Part shown: positions 9,262 through 18,651 of the stretch, piece by piece
Layout of the letters: each line of letters starts with the position of its first letter
Position numbering within the stretch: the first letter of the stretch is position 1
Source: JAJRAN01 sp963827135
Lineage (GTDB): Archaea > Thermoplasmatota > Thermoplasmata > Methanomassiliicoccales > UBA472
Length of the DNA: 64,000 nt
Direction: 5' to 3'
Assembly: GCA_963827135.1 (NCBI GenBank)
Contig: CAWGZX010000006.1
Location: 186,001-250,000 of the forward strand
The notes under the pieces: model-generated
Databases searched by the model: none
What the model saw: the letters and a program-made list of their open reading frames with translations, nothing else
Told to the model about the DNA's origin: nothing
Made by a program: the position numbers and the translations under genes

Positions 9262-10294
9262 ATTCCCTCCCCCTCCTGACCAGCAGGTAGCCGAAGAAGG
9301 GAGCTCCGATCAGCGAGATCAGGATGCCGACCGGCAGCTCTCCCACGGTGAAGCTCCTGGCCGCGAGGTCCGCGACCAGAAGTATGTTGGCCCCGAGCAC
9401 CATGCTCGCTGGAAGCAGAAGCCTGTGGTCCCCTCCCACCAGTATGCGGGAGATGTGCGGGACGATGAGCCCTAGGAAGGCGATGATCCCGGTGAAGGCG
9501 ACGGCGATCCCTGTCAACAGGGCGGTGATGATCATCATCATCCGCTTGAAGGAGCGCGAGTTCACTCCCAGCTGCCAGGCCTGCTCATGACCGAGCAAGA
9601 TGACGTTCAGCTCCCTGGCGTAAACCAGCACGCCCGCGGAGAGGAAGATGGTTGGCACGATGATGATTATGGCCTCGTCCAGCCTTATGTTGGCGAAGCT
9701 GCCGAAGAGCCAGAAGAGCACTCCGTGCACGTTGTTCCCGCCCAGGATGAGAAGGAGGGAGACAACGGAGCTCAGCGCCGTGCCCACCACTATCCCGGCC
9801 AGGACGTAGTTCAGGGCCCGGCCTCCCGATGCCTCGGCCAGGAGGAGGGTTATCATGAAGGCGATGAGCGCCCCGATGAAGGCGGCTATGGGTATGGTGA
9901 AGATGCCCGCACCTGCGATGGTGAAGCCCGCGAGCATGATCATGGTCGCTCCGAGCGCCGCTCCGGAGGACGTCCCTGTGATGTACGGGTCCACGAGCGG
10001 GTTTCGTATCAAGGCCTGCATAACCGCTCCCGCCACCGAAAGGGCCATGCCTACTCCGATGACGGCTACGGCCCTAGGAAAGTACAGGCCACCGACGATG
10101 ATCTCGTTGACCGTGTAAGGCCCATCGGGATACTTGCTGAGATAGCCGATGAGGGCCTCGATGGCGCCTGCGAATGTCAAACCTGGAACATCGAAGGTGA
10201 GGGAGAAGAAGAAGAGGATGAGAAGCGAGACCGCTCCCATCGCCAATATCAGTCCGAGCCTTCTCCTGTTGTTCCTAGTTGTCGATTGCGCCAT
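9251..10294 (-). CDS. btuC: BtuC-like ABC permease (corrinoid import)
   Basis: A FecCD-family permease of 347 residues with about ten membrane helices. Family motifs include PRAVAVIGVGMALSVAGAVM and NPLVDPYITGTSSGAALGA in the first half and FLGLIVPHISRILVGGDHR, the coupling region that contacts the ATPase, near residue 285. GELPVGILISLIGAPFFGYL closes the protein, as in BtuC and FhuB. The start at 10294 is 22 bases after btuF. The substrate is inferred from the operon. Confidence 0.92.
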
Positions 10295-10316
10295 GGTTTC
10301 ACAGGCCTTGATGGCT

Positions 10317-11429
10317 TCACTCCTTCACTGGGATGGCTCCCACGAAAGATGACGACCCGAAGGATAGGTTGGTGTCCGTGGAATGGGGCGCGAGGTATTC
10401 CTCGTACTCATCGCCTATCACATGCGGGAGGTTGACATCGAACTCGGCGGGATGCAGTATCTTGGCCAGTATCTCAGTGGCGTCAGTGAGGCGCACGCTC
10501 TGCCTTACGAAGATGTTCTCCCCTTGACCGTGAACCACGAACACCTGGTGGTTCGCCACCGCGGGGACGAGCTGCCACTCGGTGTTGTTCTCCAGGTCGG
10601 AGATGTACTCCTCCGGCGTGACCTGGAGGGAATTGCTCGTGGCGATGATCACATCCGGCTCCCTGAGCAGGATGTCCTTCATCTCAGGCATGAACCAGCT
10701 CTGGTCTACCACGTCGTTGAACACGTTCTCCCCTCCGGCGGCCTCGATGATGGAGTTGATGAATGTCTTGTTGCCCACGGTCCAGTCGCCCCATGGGTCG
10801 GTGATGAGGAAGAGGACCGTTGGCCTCTCGGCGGATTGGACGGCGGTGCTGTGGATCGAGGCGATCTCGTCCTTCATCTCCTGGATCATGCTATCCGCCT
10901 TGTCCTCCATCTTCAGGGCGGTGCCGAGGAGGCCTATGTTCTTGTAGACCTCCTCGAAACTGTCTCCCCCGTACAGTACGAGGGCATTGATGTTGTTGGC
11001 CTCGAGCTGAAAGACGAAGGGATCGGGCGAATCGGAATACTTTCGCATGATGACAAGGTCAGCGGTCAGATTGACGATGTCCTTGATCTCGGGCGGGAAC
11101 CAGCCCCCCACGGACTTGATGGTACCGTTGGGATTGTCGACCGGGTCATACCTCTTGGCCACCATCTCGGCGGGGTAGTCACAATAATCGGTGACCCCGA
11201 CGACCTTGTCGCCCGCGCCGATGGCGAAGAGCAGCTCTGTGGTCTCAGGCGTGCAGCTGACGACCCTTTGCGGCTCGGCCGTGATATTGATCTTCCTCCC
11301 GAGCGCGTCGGTCATTGAGACCGAATAGTTTTCCGGTTCGTTGAGAACGCTGAAGAATACGAAGACGCCGGTCATCACTAACAGGCCGGCGACGAGGATC
11401 GCGATGATCGCTTTGCCCTTGGAATCCAC
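10317..11429 (-). CDS. btuF: BtuF-like corrinoid-binding protein, membrane anchored
   Basis: A solute-binding protein of 370 residues, first gene of the operon. One N-terminal hydrophobic helix (AIIAILVAGLLVMTGVFVFF) follows a short basic stretch; no lipobox Cys is seen, so it is probably anchored by this helix. The body is a class III binding protein: DALGRKINITAEPQRVVSC, TTELLFAIGAGDKVVGVTDYC, GGWFPPEIKDIVNLTADLVI and TDPWGDWTVGNKTFINSII. The start is GTG at 11429 with a GGGTGA Shine-Dalgarno sequence just upstream. Transcription begins near the operator at 11459-11479. Siderophore-binding proteins share the fold, but the operon and operator argue for corrinoids. Confidence 0.88.
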   Translation of the reverse strand: MDSKGKAIIAILVAGLLVMTGVFVFFSVLNEPENYSVSMTDALGRKINITAEPQRVVSCTPETTELLFAIGAGDKVVGVTDYCDYPAEMVAKRYDPVDNPNGTIKSVGGWFPPEIKDIVNLTADLVIMRKYSDSPDPFVFQLEANNINALVLYGGDSFEEVYKNIGLLGTALKMEDKADSMIQEMKDEIASIHSTAVQSAERPTVLFLITDPWGDWTVGNKTFINSIIEAAGGENVFNDVVDQSWFMPEMKDILLREPDVIIATSNSLQVTPEEYISDLENNTEWQLVPAVANHQVFVVHGQGENIFVRQSVRLTDATEILAKILHPAEFDVNLPHVIGDEYEEYLAPHSTDTNLSFGSSSFVGAIPVKE

Positions 11430-11458
11430 TATCTCACCCTCTTATATCCAGCACGGTA

Positions 11459-11479
11459 AGTTGGATGATACATCCAACT
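11459..11479 (-). promoter_or_regulatory. Putative corrinoid-regulon operator, copy 2 (btuF operon)
   Basis: A perfect 9-bp inverted repeat (AGTTGGATG and CATCCAACT) around a 3-bp centre. Read along the btuF strand its 19-bp core is GTTGGATGTATCATCCAAC, one base different from the cobT copy. It begins at the expected transcription start, about 27 bases from the centre of the TATA box at 11501-11511, the same geometry as at cobT. Confidence 0.78.
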
Positions 11480-11500
11480 AATCAATGGCATGGCGGGTAT

Positions 11501-11511
11501 CATATATATTT
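11501..11511 (-). promoter_or_regulatory. TATA box of the btuF operon
   Basis: An A/T-only stretch reading ATATATATG on the minus strand, preceded by an A-rich element that could be the BRE. It is well placed for a start at about 11479. Confidence 0.5.
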
Positions 11512-11573
11512 TTTTTCTCGGCGTTCGGCGAGACCGGCATCCTTTCTTTATTCGGTATTGCGATTCAGGGTGC

Positions 11574-12065
11574 ATGTGCCTCCTGCCCGATCACGAGATA
11601 GAGAAGCGCATGAGGGAAGGTTCCCTCGGAATCCGCGACTACTCTCCTGATTCTCTCACCCCCAACGGCTATGACCTGAGGATAGCCGAGCTCTCGCTCC
11701 CCTCGGAGGGCAAGGCGTTGAAGGACGGGGTGGCGAGGATCCCTCCTAAGGCCATGTTCTTTGTTTCGACATTGGAGTACGTAGAGCTACCGGACGACGT
11801 GGCGGCTCAGCTTTGGACCAGGACCTCTTGGATAAGGAAGGGGCTGCTGGTCGGCCTGGGCAAGATAGATGCCGGGTTCCATGGCACCCTCACGTTCGCA
11901 GGGTTCAACGCCTCGGACAAGGAGGTGGATGTCCCCATCGGCTCTCGCTTCGTGCAGATGTGCTTTGAGACCATGCACTCCAAGGTCGAGCGCACCTATG
12001 AGAAGCGCTCCGGCAACTACCAGGGCCAGAAGGGCATAACCCTAGCACCAGTCCGAAAGGACTAG
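11574..12065 (+). CDS. dcd: dCTP deaminase (dUTPase superfamily)
   Basis: Deaminates dCTP to dUTP for thymidylate synthesis; some archaeal members also hydrolyse dUTP. From the ATG at 11574 the protein has 163 residues. Family motifs are LPDHEIEKRMREGSLGIRDY, LTPNGYDLRI, LWTRTSWIRKGLLVG, the catalytic region KIDAGFHGTLTF and a C-terminal SGNYQGQKGITLA. The longer upstream reading from 11490 has no family similarity. A TTTCTTTA element centred about 27 bases upstream suggests a leaderless start. Its last 24 bases overlap the end of trm5, convergently. Confidence 0.9.
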   Translation: MCLLPDHEIEKRMREGSLGIRDYSPDSLTPNGYDLRIAELSLPSEGKALKDGVARIPPKAMFFVSTLEYVELPDDVAAQLWTRTSWIRKGLLVGLGKIDAGFHGTLTFAGFNASDKEVDVPIGSRFVQMCFETMHSKVERTYEKRSGNYQGQKGITLAPVRKD

Positions 12066-13062
12066 GTCCAAAGAGTATACGCTCATGCTGGGCGAATAGG
12101 TCTTGAGCTCCTCCTTCCTGGCGACCCTGAGCTTTACGCCAGTGCCCTTCGCCTCCGTAATGAGCTCCTGCACCACCGTGTCGACCTCGGAACGGTCGCA
12201 GATGTGGTAGAGGTGGATCGTGCCCCCCTGGTTCAGGCGCGTCAGCGCATCATGGAAGAATTCCCTGGCCGAATGGGGCAGGTTCATGATGATGCGGTCG
12301 GCGCAAGGCAACAGGAACAAGGCTTCGCGCGCATCACCCTCTATCGCCACCACCTTCGCCGCTCGATTCAGCTCGATGTTCCTTCGCATGAACTCGACTG
12401 CATCAGGGTTGAGGTCGATGGCATAGATCGACCGCCGGGGAGGAGTGCTTGGCGATCATGATGGCGAACGGACCGACGCCAGCGAACATATCGATGACCG
12501 TCTCACCAGGCTTGACGAGCGAGGCGATGTGGCGGCGCTCGTTGGAGAGCCTGGGGTTGAAGTATGTCCTGGCCGGGTCGACGATGAGCTTGACCCCGTA
12601 CTCGACGTACGTCGTCTCGGTTCCCGGGCCGCCCGATATGACCTCCAGGTCGCGGACCCTCAGCTCGCCCTTCACGCCCTTGTCCAGGGTGACGGTCCTG
12701 AGACGAGGGAAGACCTTCCGCAGCGCCTCGCCGATGCCTTTCGCATATGGTAAAAGCTCGTCAGGGAGCTTGATGATGGCGACATCGCCGACAACATCGA
12801 AGGAGGTGGGCAGGAGCGCCCTCAAGCTATCCGGCATTTCCACCAAACCCTTATAGTCTGACTCGACCAGCTCCCTCTCCTCGAACTCCTCCTCGGCCAG
12901 TTCGTACCCTAGGTCGGCAGCTGCCTCCGATGCGACCGGGAAAAGAATAAGGTCGCCCTCCCTCCTCACTTTAAGGGAGATGTCCAGCAGATCGCCCTCT
13001 AAAAGCTTTTTACGCACCTGTTCTCCTTTCCCCTTGGGCACCTTCAAGCAGAGGGAGCGCAC
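12042..13062 (-). CDS. trm5: tRNA (guanine(37)-N1)-methyltransferase Trm5, interrupted by a frameshift
   Basis: Methylates G37 of tRNA with S-adenosylmethionine, an essential step against frameshifting in archaea. The first frame (13062 to about 12430) carries VKLIVDPARTYFNPRLSNER and the SAM-binding DMFAGVGPFAIMIAKHSSPA. Reading then has to change frame, between about 12426 and 12435, to continue YAIDLNPDAVEFMRRNIELN and the catalytic region DRIIMNLPHSAREFFHDAL. A single inserted base explains the break. With the frame restored, the length and motif order are those of an intact archaeal Trm5. The start is GTG, divergent from dph5 with only a few bases between. Confidence 0.82.
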
Positions 13063-13071
13063 GGTGATGCC

Positions 13072-13863
13072 ATGGGCGAATTGCTATTTGTCGGTTTAGG
13101 GCTGGGGGGCGTGGAGGACATGAGCATGAGGGCCTTGAACGCCCTCAAAGGCTGCGATGTCATCTACGGCGAGTTCTACACCTCCATGCTCATCGACTCC
13201 GACCTCGGCCAGCTAGAGAAGTACATAGGCAAGGAGATCAAGCGGCTCGACCGCGTTGACGTGGAGGAGGGCGAGGAGCTCATCGAGGCCGCCAGGTCGA
13301 GGAAGGTGGCGTTCGTCACCGCCGGGGACACCATGGCCGCGACCACCCACGTGGACCTGAGGCTCCAGGCCATCGAGATGGGGATACCTACGCGTTTGAT
13401 CCATGGCGTCTCGGTCTTCACCGCCTGCGCCTCTGCGCTCGGCCTCCAACCGTATAAGTTCGGCAGGACCATCACTTTGCCTTTCCAGGAGAAAGGCTAC
13501 TCCCCCTCCAGCCCCTACGAGAACATCCTGGAGAACCTCAAGCGCGGGCTGCATTCTCTGGTCCTCTTGGACATCAGGGAGGCCGAGGGCAGGTACATGA
13601 GCGCCTCCGAGGGCACGAAATGGCTCATGGATGCCGAGGCGCGGATCGGGGGAGGGCTGATCCATGACGACACCCTGTTAGTCGGCTGTGCCCGGGTAGG
13701 CTCAAGCTCAGAACGATTGCTGGCCGGCTATCCATCGAGGCTCAGGGATCGGGACCTCGGGCCTCCTCTCCATACGTTGGTCGTCCCGGGCAAGCTCCAC
13801 TTCATGGAGGCGGAGGCCTTGGTTCGCCTGGCCGATGCGCCTCCTGAGATAATCAAGGAATGA
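13072..13863 (+). CDS. dph5: Diphthine synthase (Dph5/DphB)
   Basis: Methylates the modified histidine of elongation factor 2 in diphthamide synthesis. The 263-residue SAM-dependent enzyme of the tetrapyrrole-methylase fold begins LLFVGLGLGGVEDMSMRAL, followed by YGEFYTSML, AFVTAGDTMAATTHVDLRLQA and IHGVSVFTACASALGLQPYKFG, all family signatures. A GGTGA sequence sits about 6 bases before the ATG. The gene is divergent from trm5 and ends directly against the FtsZ-like gene on the other strand. Confidence 0.93.
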   Translation: MGELLFVGLGLGGVEDMSMRALNALKGCDVIYGEFYTSMLIDSDLGQLEKYIGKEIKRLDRVDVEEGEELIEAARSRKVAFVTAGDTMAATTHVDLRLQAIEMGIPTRLIHGVSVFTACASALGLQPYKFGRTITLPFQEKGYSPSSPYENILENLKRGLHSLVLLDIREAEGRYMSASEGTKWLMDAEARIGGGLIHDDTLLVGCARVGSSSERLLAGYPSRLRDRDLGPPLHTLVVPGKLHFMEAEALVRLADAPPEIIKE

Positions 13864-14792
13864 TCAAGGCTTCAGATGCCCTACCCCTAGGAGAAGCACC
13901 AGCTTCATCCTCTCGCCCATCGCCGCGTCGACCCGGCCGGCGTACCTGATCCTGGTGTTCGGCAGGCGCAAGGAAACGTCCTTCACCATCTTCTCCAGCT
14001 GCACATCGTCCATGTCGGCGGCCGTGGCGATCACCAGGGCGGTCCTGGCGGTGCTGACGTCGAAGTCGAACCAAGGAGAGGTGAAGGCCTCGTCCACCGC
14101 CCTCAGCCCCCGGTCCAGGCCGCTGGCGATGCCTATGCCCGCTCGGACATGCTTGCACCCTCCGAAGTCGGAGCGCACCTGGAGCAGGTCCTCCATGGTG
14201 AGCGCGTTGGCCAGTTCGAGCACCGGCGCCATCATGATGATGTCCATGGCCCCGAAAGCCTTCCTCAAGGGGAGGTTGGGCACGATCTTGAGCAGCGAGT
14301 CGTTGCTGTAGGTGATGACGATGTCGGAGTGCTCAATCACCTTGTCCATTGCGCTGGCGGCGACGTGCTTGCGCTCTCCCCCCTCCACGGAGAACGGCAG
14401 GGCCGCAGAGACGACCACCAGTTTGCAGTGCTTGCGGCAGATGTTCGCCAGGGCGGGGGTCACCGAGCTACCGGTCTCTCCCCCAGTCCGGTGAAAAGGA
14501 ACATGATGTCCGCCTCCCCGATGCAGCCGAAGACGCCGGTCTTGAGGTTGCCGCCGATGGCGTGGAACATCTGCGGGGAGGTGGTCTTGAAGAGCTTGAC
14601 GTGGTCCCGCGTCAGGACGCACTTGGTAGGAATCTTGACGTCATGCATGCCCTCCTCGGCCTTGAGCACGGCCACGGCCTCCATGCCCGAGTCGGAGACG
14701 ATGTTGCATCCAGCTCCTCCGACGCCGACCAACTTAATGCGCGGCTTGGTCCTCGATTCCCCAGAACCTAGGCGCGACACCTCCGAAGGCAT
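13864..14792 (-). CDS. Divergent FtsZ-family GTPase-like protein, interrupted by a frameshift
   Basis: A tubulin/FtsZ-superfamily protein in two frames. The N-terminal part (14792 to about 14485) has the nucleotide-binding KLVGVGGAGCNIV. The frame breaks at a run of five C at 14480-14484; adding one base joins FLFTGLG to GETGSSVTPALANICRKHCK and the rest, including ALPFSVEGGERKH, ITYSNDSLLKIVPNLPLRKAF and a C-terminal FtsZ-like domain. The tubulin signature, normally GGGTGTG, reads GGETGSS, so GTP hydrolysis or polymerisation may be altered. It is therefore probably a paralogue and not the main division FtsZ. The total is about 309 residues, lacking a long C-terminal tail. Confidence 0.72.
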
Positions 14793-14843
14793 GCATGGCC
14801 TATAGTGGAGAATTCTAATAGACTTTCGGTCTCTTTTCGCCGT

Positions 14844-15089
14844 TCAGCCCTTCGGCCTGGACCTGCTGGCCTTGTCGAGCTCCTCTAGCGCCTTGAGCTC
14901 GAAGATCCCCGTCTTGCAGTTCAGCAGCAGGTGCAGAAGCGCCAGCCCCAACATCATGTAGGCTGCGGCGACGTGCATCCCACCCTCACCCTCACCGAAC
15001 CCCTCGTCCTCCTCGTCGGCGCTGATGAAGGTCAGGATCAGTACCAGGAAGAGCGCGTGGCGACCGATGCCCGGAGCTTGACCATCCAT
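14844..15089 (-). CDS. Small membrane protein of unknown function
   Basis: An ATG at 15089 opens an 81-residue frame containing a hydrophobic stretch ALFLVLILTFIS, an acidic hinge (ADEEDEGFGEGEGG), a second helix VAAAYMMLGLALLHLLL and a charged tail ending ASRSRPKG. The two helices around an acidic loop look like a small membrane protein, and codon use resembles the neighbours. No family is recognised. It lies between the FtsZ-like gene (same strand, upstream of it) and divergent herA. A longer reading of this frame runs antisense to herA and is not credible. Confidence 0.45.
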   Translation of the reverse strand: MDGQAPGIGRHALFLVLILTFISADEEDEGFGEGEGGMHVAAAYMMLGLALLHLLLNCKTGIFELKALEELDKASRSRPKG

Positions 15090-15216
15090 GATGCCATGTG
15101 GGCCGTGACCTTGGTCCTCGATATGACCATTGCTGACAAAGCCTTGGTCAGGGACGAGGAGGAGAAGCCTGGAGTAACCGTTTTCTATCATGCGGGCGTT
15201 ACCATCTCGGATTCTC

Positions 15217-16785
15217 ATGTCGGGCCAAGGAGAGGATGCACACGTAGGGAGGGTTTTCGGCCACCGGGTCCTGGAGATCCGATTCCGCACGCCCTGCCAC
15301 GAGGAGCTCCAGGTGGGCGAGATGCTGGTGGTGGAGGACGAGGCCGCCAGCTCCAAGTACCTGGTCAGGGTCATGGACGTCGAGCACGGCGCCGACATGC
15401 AATCGCCCGACTGGATGCAAAGGGAGGCGGGCGAGCTCCTCATCCGCGATTTCCAAGAGGAGCGAGTGGACTTCAAGGAGATATCTCCCAGTCTGTACAA
15501 GATAGGGGTCGCGACCCCCCTGGGCCGCATCCAGGGCAAGGAATTCAAGAAGGCGAAATCCATCCCGACGCATTTCTCCAAGGTCCGAAGGCCGATCGAG
15601 GAGGACTACGACTTCCTCCATGCCTATCTTGGGGACATAGAGGTGGGCCGGCTGCGCTCGGGCGATAAGGTGCTGGAGCGAGCGGTCGGGTTCTGGGGAA
15701 GGGCCATACCCTACCATATTGGAATCTTCGCCACCACTGGCATGGGCAAGAGCAACCTGATGAAGAACCTGGCGATCAGCTGCATGCGCTTGCGCAAATA
15801 CGGCTTCCTCATACTCGACCCGCATGGCGAGTACTATGATGGGGGAGAGGAGGGCAAGAAGGGGCTGCGCCATATGATGGACAAGCAGGCATTGGAGGTC
15901 TTCTCCTCTCGCAAGCTGGATGGGCCTTACAACCCGCTGCGAATCTCCGCCACCGAAATAGAGATCGACGACCTCGCCAACCTATACGAGTTCACCCCGG
16001 CACAGCTGGAATGCCTGCAGGCCGCCCAGTGGAGGTACGGCTCTACCTACCTCTTGGACCTGCACGGCAAGGACGCTGGAGCCGTATCCCAGGACCTCAA
16101 CGGCCGCTTCCATGAGGGTTCCATTAACGTCATCAAGCGCCGCCTGGAGAACATCTTCCGTTTCGAGCTCATCACCAAGGACAAGCAATTCAGCATCACC
16201 AATCAGGTCATCTCCTGCCTGCAAGCGGGCAAGGTGGTGCTCGTGGACACGAGCAACATGTTCGAGGCGGAGGAGCTACTGGTCTCCACCGTAATGGCCA
16301 GGGCGATATTCGAGCGCAACAAGTCCCTCTACGCCGACAAGCAGAGGTTCGACCCCTTGCCACCGATGCTCATCGCCATGGAGGAGGCCCAGCGCGTGCT
16401 CTCCCAGTCCAAGGGGACCATCTTCGCCCAGATCGCGAGGGAGGGGCGCAAGTTCAAGGTCGGCCTCTGCGCCATATCACAGCAACCGAAGCTGATCAAC
16501 GAGGAGATCATCTCCCAGTTCAACACCCTCTTCGTCCTGGGGCTCGCGGACAAGAGGGACCGCGACATCCTGCGCAACAGCGCCAAGCAGGACATCACCA
16601 TGCTGGACAACGAAATCCAGATGCTCATGCCCGGCGAGGCCCTTATCGCCTCGCCCTTCACGCCCTTCGCGGTGCCGGTGAAGATCCACCTCTTCGAGGA
16701 TTACGTGGGGGAATTGAACTCCATCTCCAGCGAGGAGGACGCCAAGGCGCCGAGGAAAATAAAAACAGATAGTAAGTTCTTCTAG
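15217..16785 (+). CDS. herA: HerA DNA helicase/translocase
   Basis: Hexameric ATP-driven DNA translocase acting with Mre11-Rad50 and NurA in end resection. From the ATG at 15217 it has 522 residues: an N-terminal HAS-barrel beginning GRVFGHRVLEIRF, a Walker A region GIFATTGMGKSNLMKNLA, LILDPHGEYYD, and Walker B in PPMLIAMEEAQRVL. LCAISQQPKLINEEIISQFNT and a final LMPGEALIASPF with the conserved late region are typical of HerA. A TTTTCTAT element at 15181-15188 supports a leaderless start at or near 15217; an ATG at 15190 is an alternative. mre11 and rad50 follow after one intervening gene; no nurA is seen nearby. Confidence 0.92.
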   Translation: MSGQGEDAHVGRVFGHRVLEIRFRTPCHEELQVGEMLVVEDEAASSKYLVRVMDVEHGADMQSPDWMQREAGELLIRDFQEERVDFKEISPSLYKIGVATPLGRIQGKEFKKAKSIPTHFSKVRRPIEEDYDFLHAYLGDIEVGRLRSGDKVLERAVGFWGRAIPYHIGIFATTGMGKSNLMKNLAISCMRLRKYGFLILDPHGEYYDGGEEGKKGLRHMMDKQALEVFSSRKLDGPYNPLRISATEIEIDDLANLYEFTPAQLECLQAAQWRYGSTYLLDLHGKDAGAVSQDLNGRFHEGSINVIKRRLENIFRFELITKDKQFSITNQVISCLQAGKVVLVDTSNMFEAEELLVSTVMARAIFERNKSLYADKQRFDPLPPMLIAMEEAQRVLSQSKGTIFAQIAREGRKFKVGLCAISQQPKLINEEIISQFNTLFVLGLADKRDRDILRNSAKQDITMLDNEIQMLMPGEALIASPFTPFAVPVKIHLFEDYVGELNSISSEEDAKAPRKIKTDSKFF

Positions 16786-16802
16786 CATCGAGGGAAAGCG
16801 GA

Positions 16803-18572
16803 ATGGACACAACGACGCAGTTCATGCTGGAGATCGCCCTGATCACCATCATCGCTGGCGTCTGCTCGGTGATCTTCACCAAGCTTCGGTTCCCTGCAGT
16901 AATTGGTTACATCGTCGCCGGCATGCTGCTTGGACCGACCGTCATCGGGGAGTACGTCTATTTCGACACCGCGGTCATAGACTTCCTGGCCAACATCGGC
17001 ATCGCCCTGCTCATGTTCTCCATCGGCCTTGACTTCAACCTCCGCCGCCTGAGGAAGATAGGGGGATTCGCCATCCTTGCTGGGACGGTGGAGGTGGCGC
17101 TTATGATGCTGGTCGGGTACAGCCTGGGACTGGTCTTGGGCCTCGGCACCAATGAGGCCATATTCCTCGCCGCCATCATGGCCATCTCCTCCACGGCCGT
17201 CATCTTCAAGGTCCTGGTGGACACCGGCAACATAAAAAAGGAGTGGGTGGAGCCGGTCATCGGCATCCTCATCATCGAGGACCTGGCGGGCGTGATCCTC
17301 CTCACCGTCACTTCGCCCCTGCTCACCGGTCAGAACCCGGACATCTCCTCGACCGTGGGCATATTCCTGGCCATCGTGGCCTTCATCGCCTTCTCCCTGG
17401 TCCTCGGCCTGGCGGTGGTGCCATGGCTGATTAACAATGTGGCTAAGAGATATTCCTCGGAGACGCTGCTCCTTGTTTCCCTGGGGCTATGCTTCGGCTT
17501 CGCCTTGTTCGCTGTCGGGCTTGGGATGAGCCTTACCATCGGCGCGTTCATCATGGGAGTCCTGATCTCCCAGTCCAAGCACGTGGAGGACGTCACCAAT
17601 AAAATCGGCTCCATCAAGGAGATGTTCATGGCCGTCTTCTTCGTCTCCATCGGCATGCTCGTTGACCCGATGCTGGTCTTGCAGGGTCTCCTGGTCGCCT
17701 TCATTATCGCTCTGGTCTTCGTCTTCGGGAAGACGTTCAGCGTCACCATCGGCTGCTATCTGGCGAACCTTCCGGCAAGGACGTCCTTCTATGCCGGAGC
17801 GGCGATGGTGGCCATAGGTGAGGTATCCTTCATCCTGGCGAACTCCGGTGTCCAGGCTGGGGTCATCTCGGAGGAGCTCTACGCCTCGATCATCGGGGCC
17901 TCGATCATCACCATGATCGTCCTACCCATCTCCATAAAGTCAAGCAAGAGAGAGCTGGACGGGATAATCCGCCACCTGCCAAAGAGGCTGCTTTCCTCGT
18001 TGACGGTGATCGAGGGAGTGAGGATGGAGCTGCGCAGGAAGCTGTCCGCGTCCGCAGAGCGCAGGGCGGAGATCCGCAGGCAGCTCTTCTGGCTCTTCAT
18101 CGACATAGTGTTATTCATCATGATCCAGCTCTTCAGCCTGGTCCTTCTCGCGGCCAGTAACCTATTGGACGGGGTGGCGGACGTGCTAGGGGTCAGCGTG
18201 GCGGCGGTAGCCTTGGTGCTGAGCGTGGCACTGGCGCTTCCGGTGATATTCGACATCCTGTCCCATCTCAGGAAGCTCACGGCCGCGCTCACCTACACCG
18301 TCACGGACACCAAGGTCTACAAGGTGGCCAAGGACACTTTCGTCTTCCGCATGTTCAAGAGGCTGATCAGGGTCGCCGTGGTCATCATCCTGCTCTTCAC
18401 CTTGGCGCCGATCTCCTACGCCCTGGACAACACGCATAGCGCGGCCTTCATCATCTTCATCGGGCTAGGGCTGCTACTAGGCTACCTGGTCTGGGACTAC
18501 CTCCATTCCTCGTACGAGAAGATGTCGAACGCGCTCACCAAGAACCTGGTGGAGAACGAGGAGAACAAGTGA
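16803..18572 (+). CDS. CPA2-type Na+(K+)/H+ antiporter (KefB-like membrane domain)
   Basis: A 589-residue membrane protein. Residues about 1-390 are a Na_H_Exchanger domain: KLRFPAVIGYIVAGMLLGP, LLMFSIGLDFNLRRLRKIG, AIMAISSTAVIFKVL, then GILIIEDLAGVILL, which carries the ED ion-binding pair, and FFVSIGMLVDPMLV. The C-terminal third is unusual: after a basic, charged linker (residues about 395-425) come further membrane segments, and no TrkA-N/RCK nucleotide-binding domain. It starts 17 bases after herA, so it is probably co-transcribed with a DNA-repair gene without obvious functional link. Exchanged cation unknown. Confidence 0.87.
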   Translation: MDTTTQFMLEIALITIIAGVCSVIFTKLRFPAVIGYIVAGMLLGPTVIGEYVYFDTAVIDFLANIGIALLMFSIGLDFNLRRLRKIGGFAILAGTVEVALMMLVGYSLGLVLGLGTNEAIFLAAIMAISSTAVIFKVLVDTGNIKKEWVEPVIGILIIEDLAGVILLTVTSPLLTGQNPDISSTVGIFLAIVAFIAFSLVLGLAVVPWLINNVAKRYSSETLLLVSLGLCFGFALFAVGLGMSLTIGAFIMGVLISQSKHVEDVTNKIGSIKEMFMAVFFVSIGMLVDPMLVLQGLLVAFIIALVFVFGKTFSVTIGCYLANLPARTSFYAGAAMVAIGEVSFILANSGVQAGVISEELYASIIGASIITMIVLPISIKSSKRELDGIIRHLPKRLLSSLTVIEGVRMELRRKLSASAERRAEIRRQLFWLFIDIVLFIMIQLFSLVLLAASNLLDGVADVLGVSVAAVALVLSVALALPVIFDILSHLRKLTAALTYTVTDTKVYKVAKDTFVFRMFKRLIRVAVVIILLFTLAPISYALDNTHSAAFIIFIGLGLLLGYLVWDYLHSSYEKMSNALTKNLVENEENK

Positions 18573-18651
18573 GCACTTTCGCTACGGTCTCAGCAATCCA
18601 TTTTAAACGCTTGATGGTTTCTTGGACTGCAGCCATGTTGAGGTCAGAAGA

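Noticed and set aside
15190..15670. Long overlapping frames on both strands across the herA start
   Set aside because: They are shadows of herA; herA motifs and third-position GC bias fix the coding frame.
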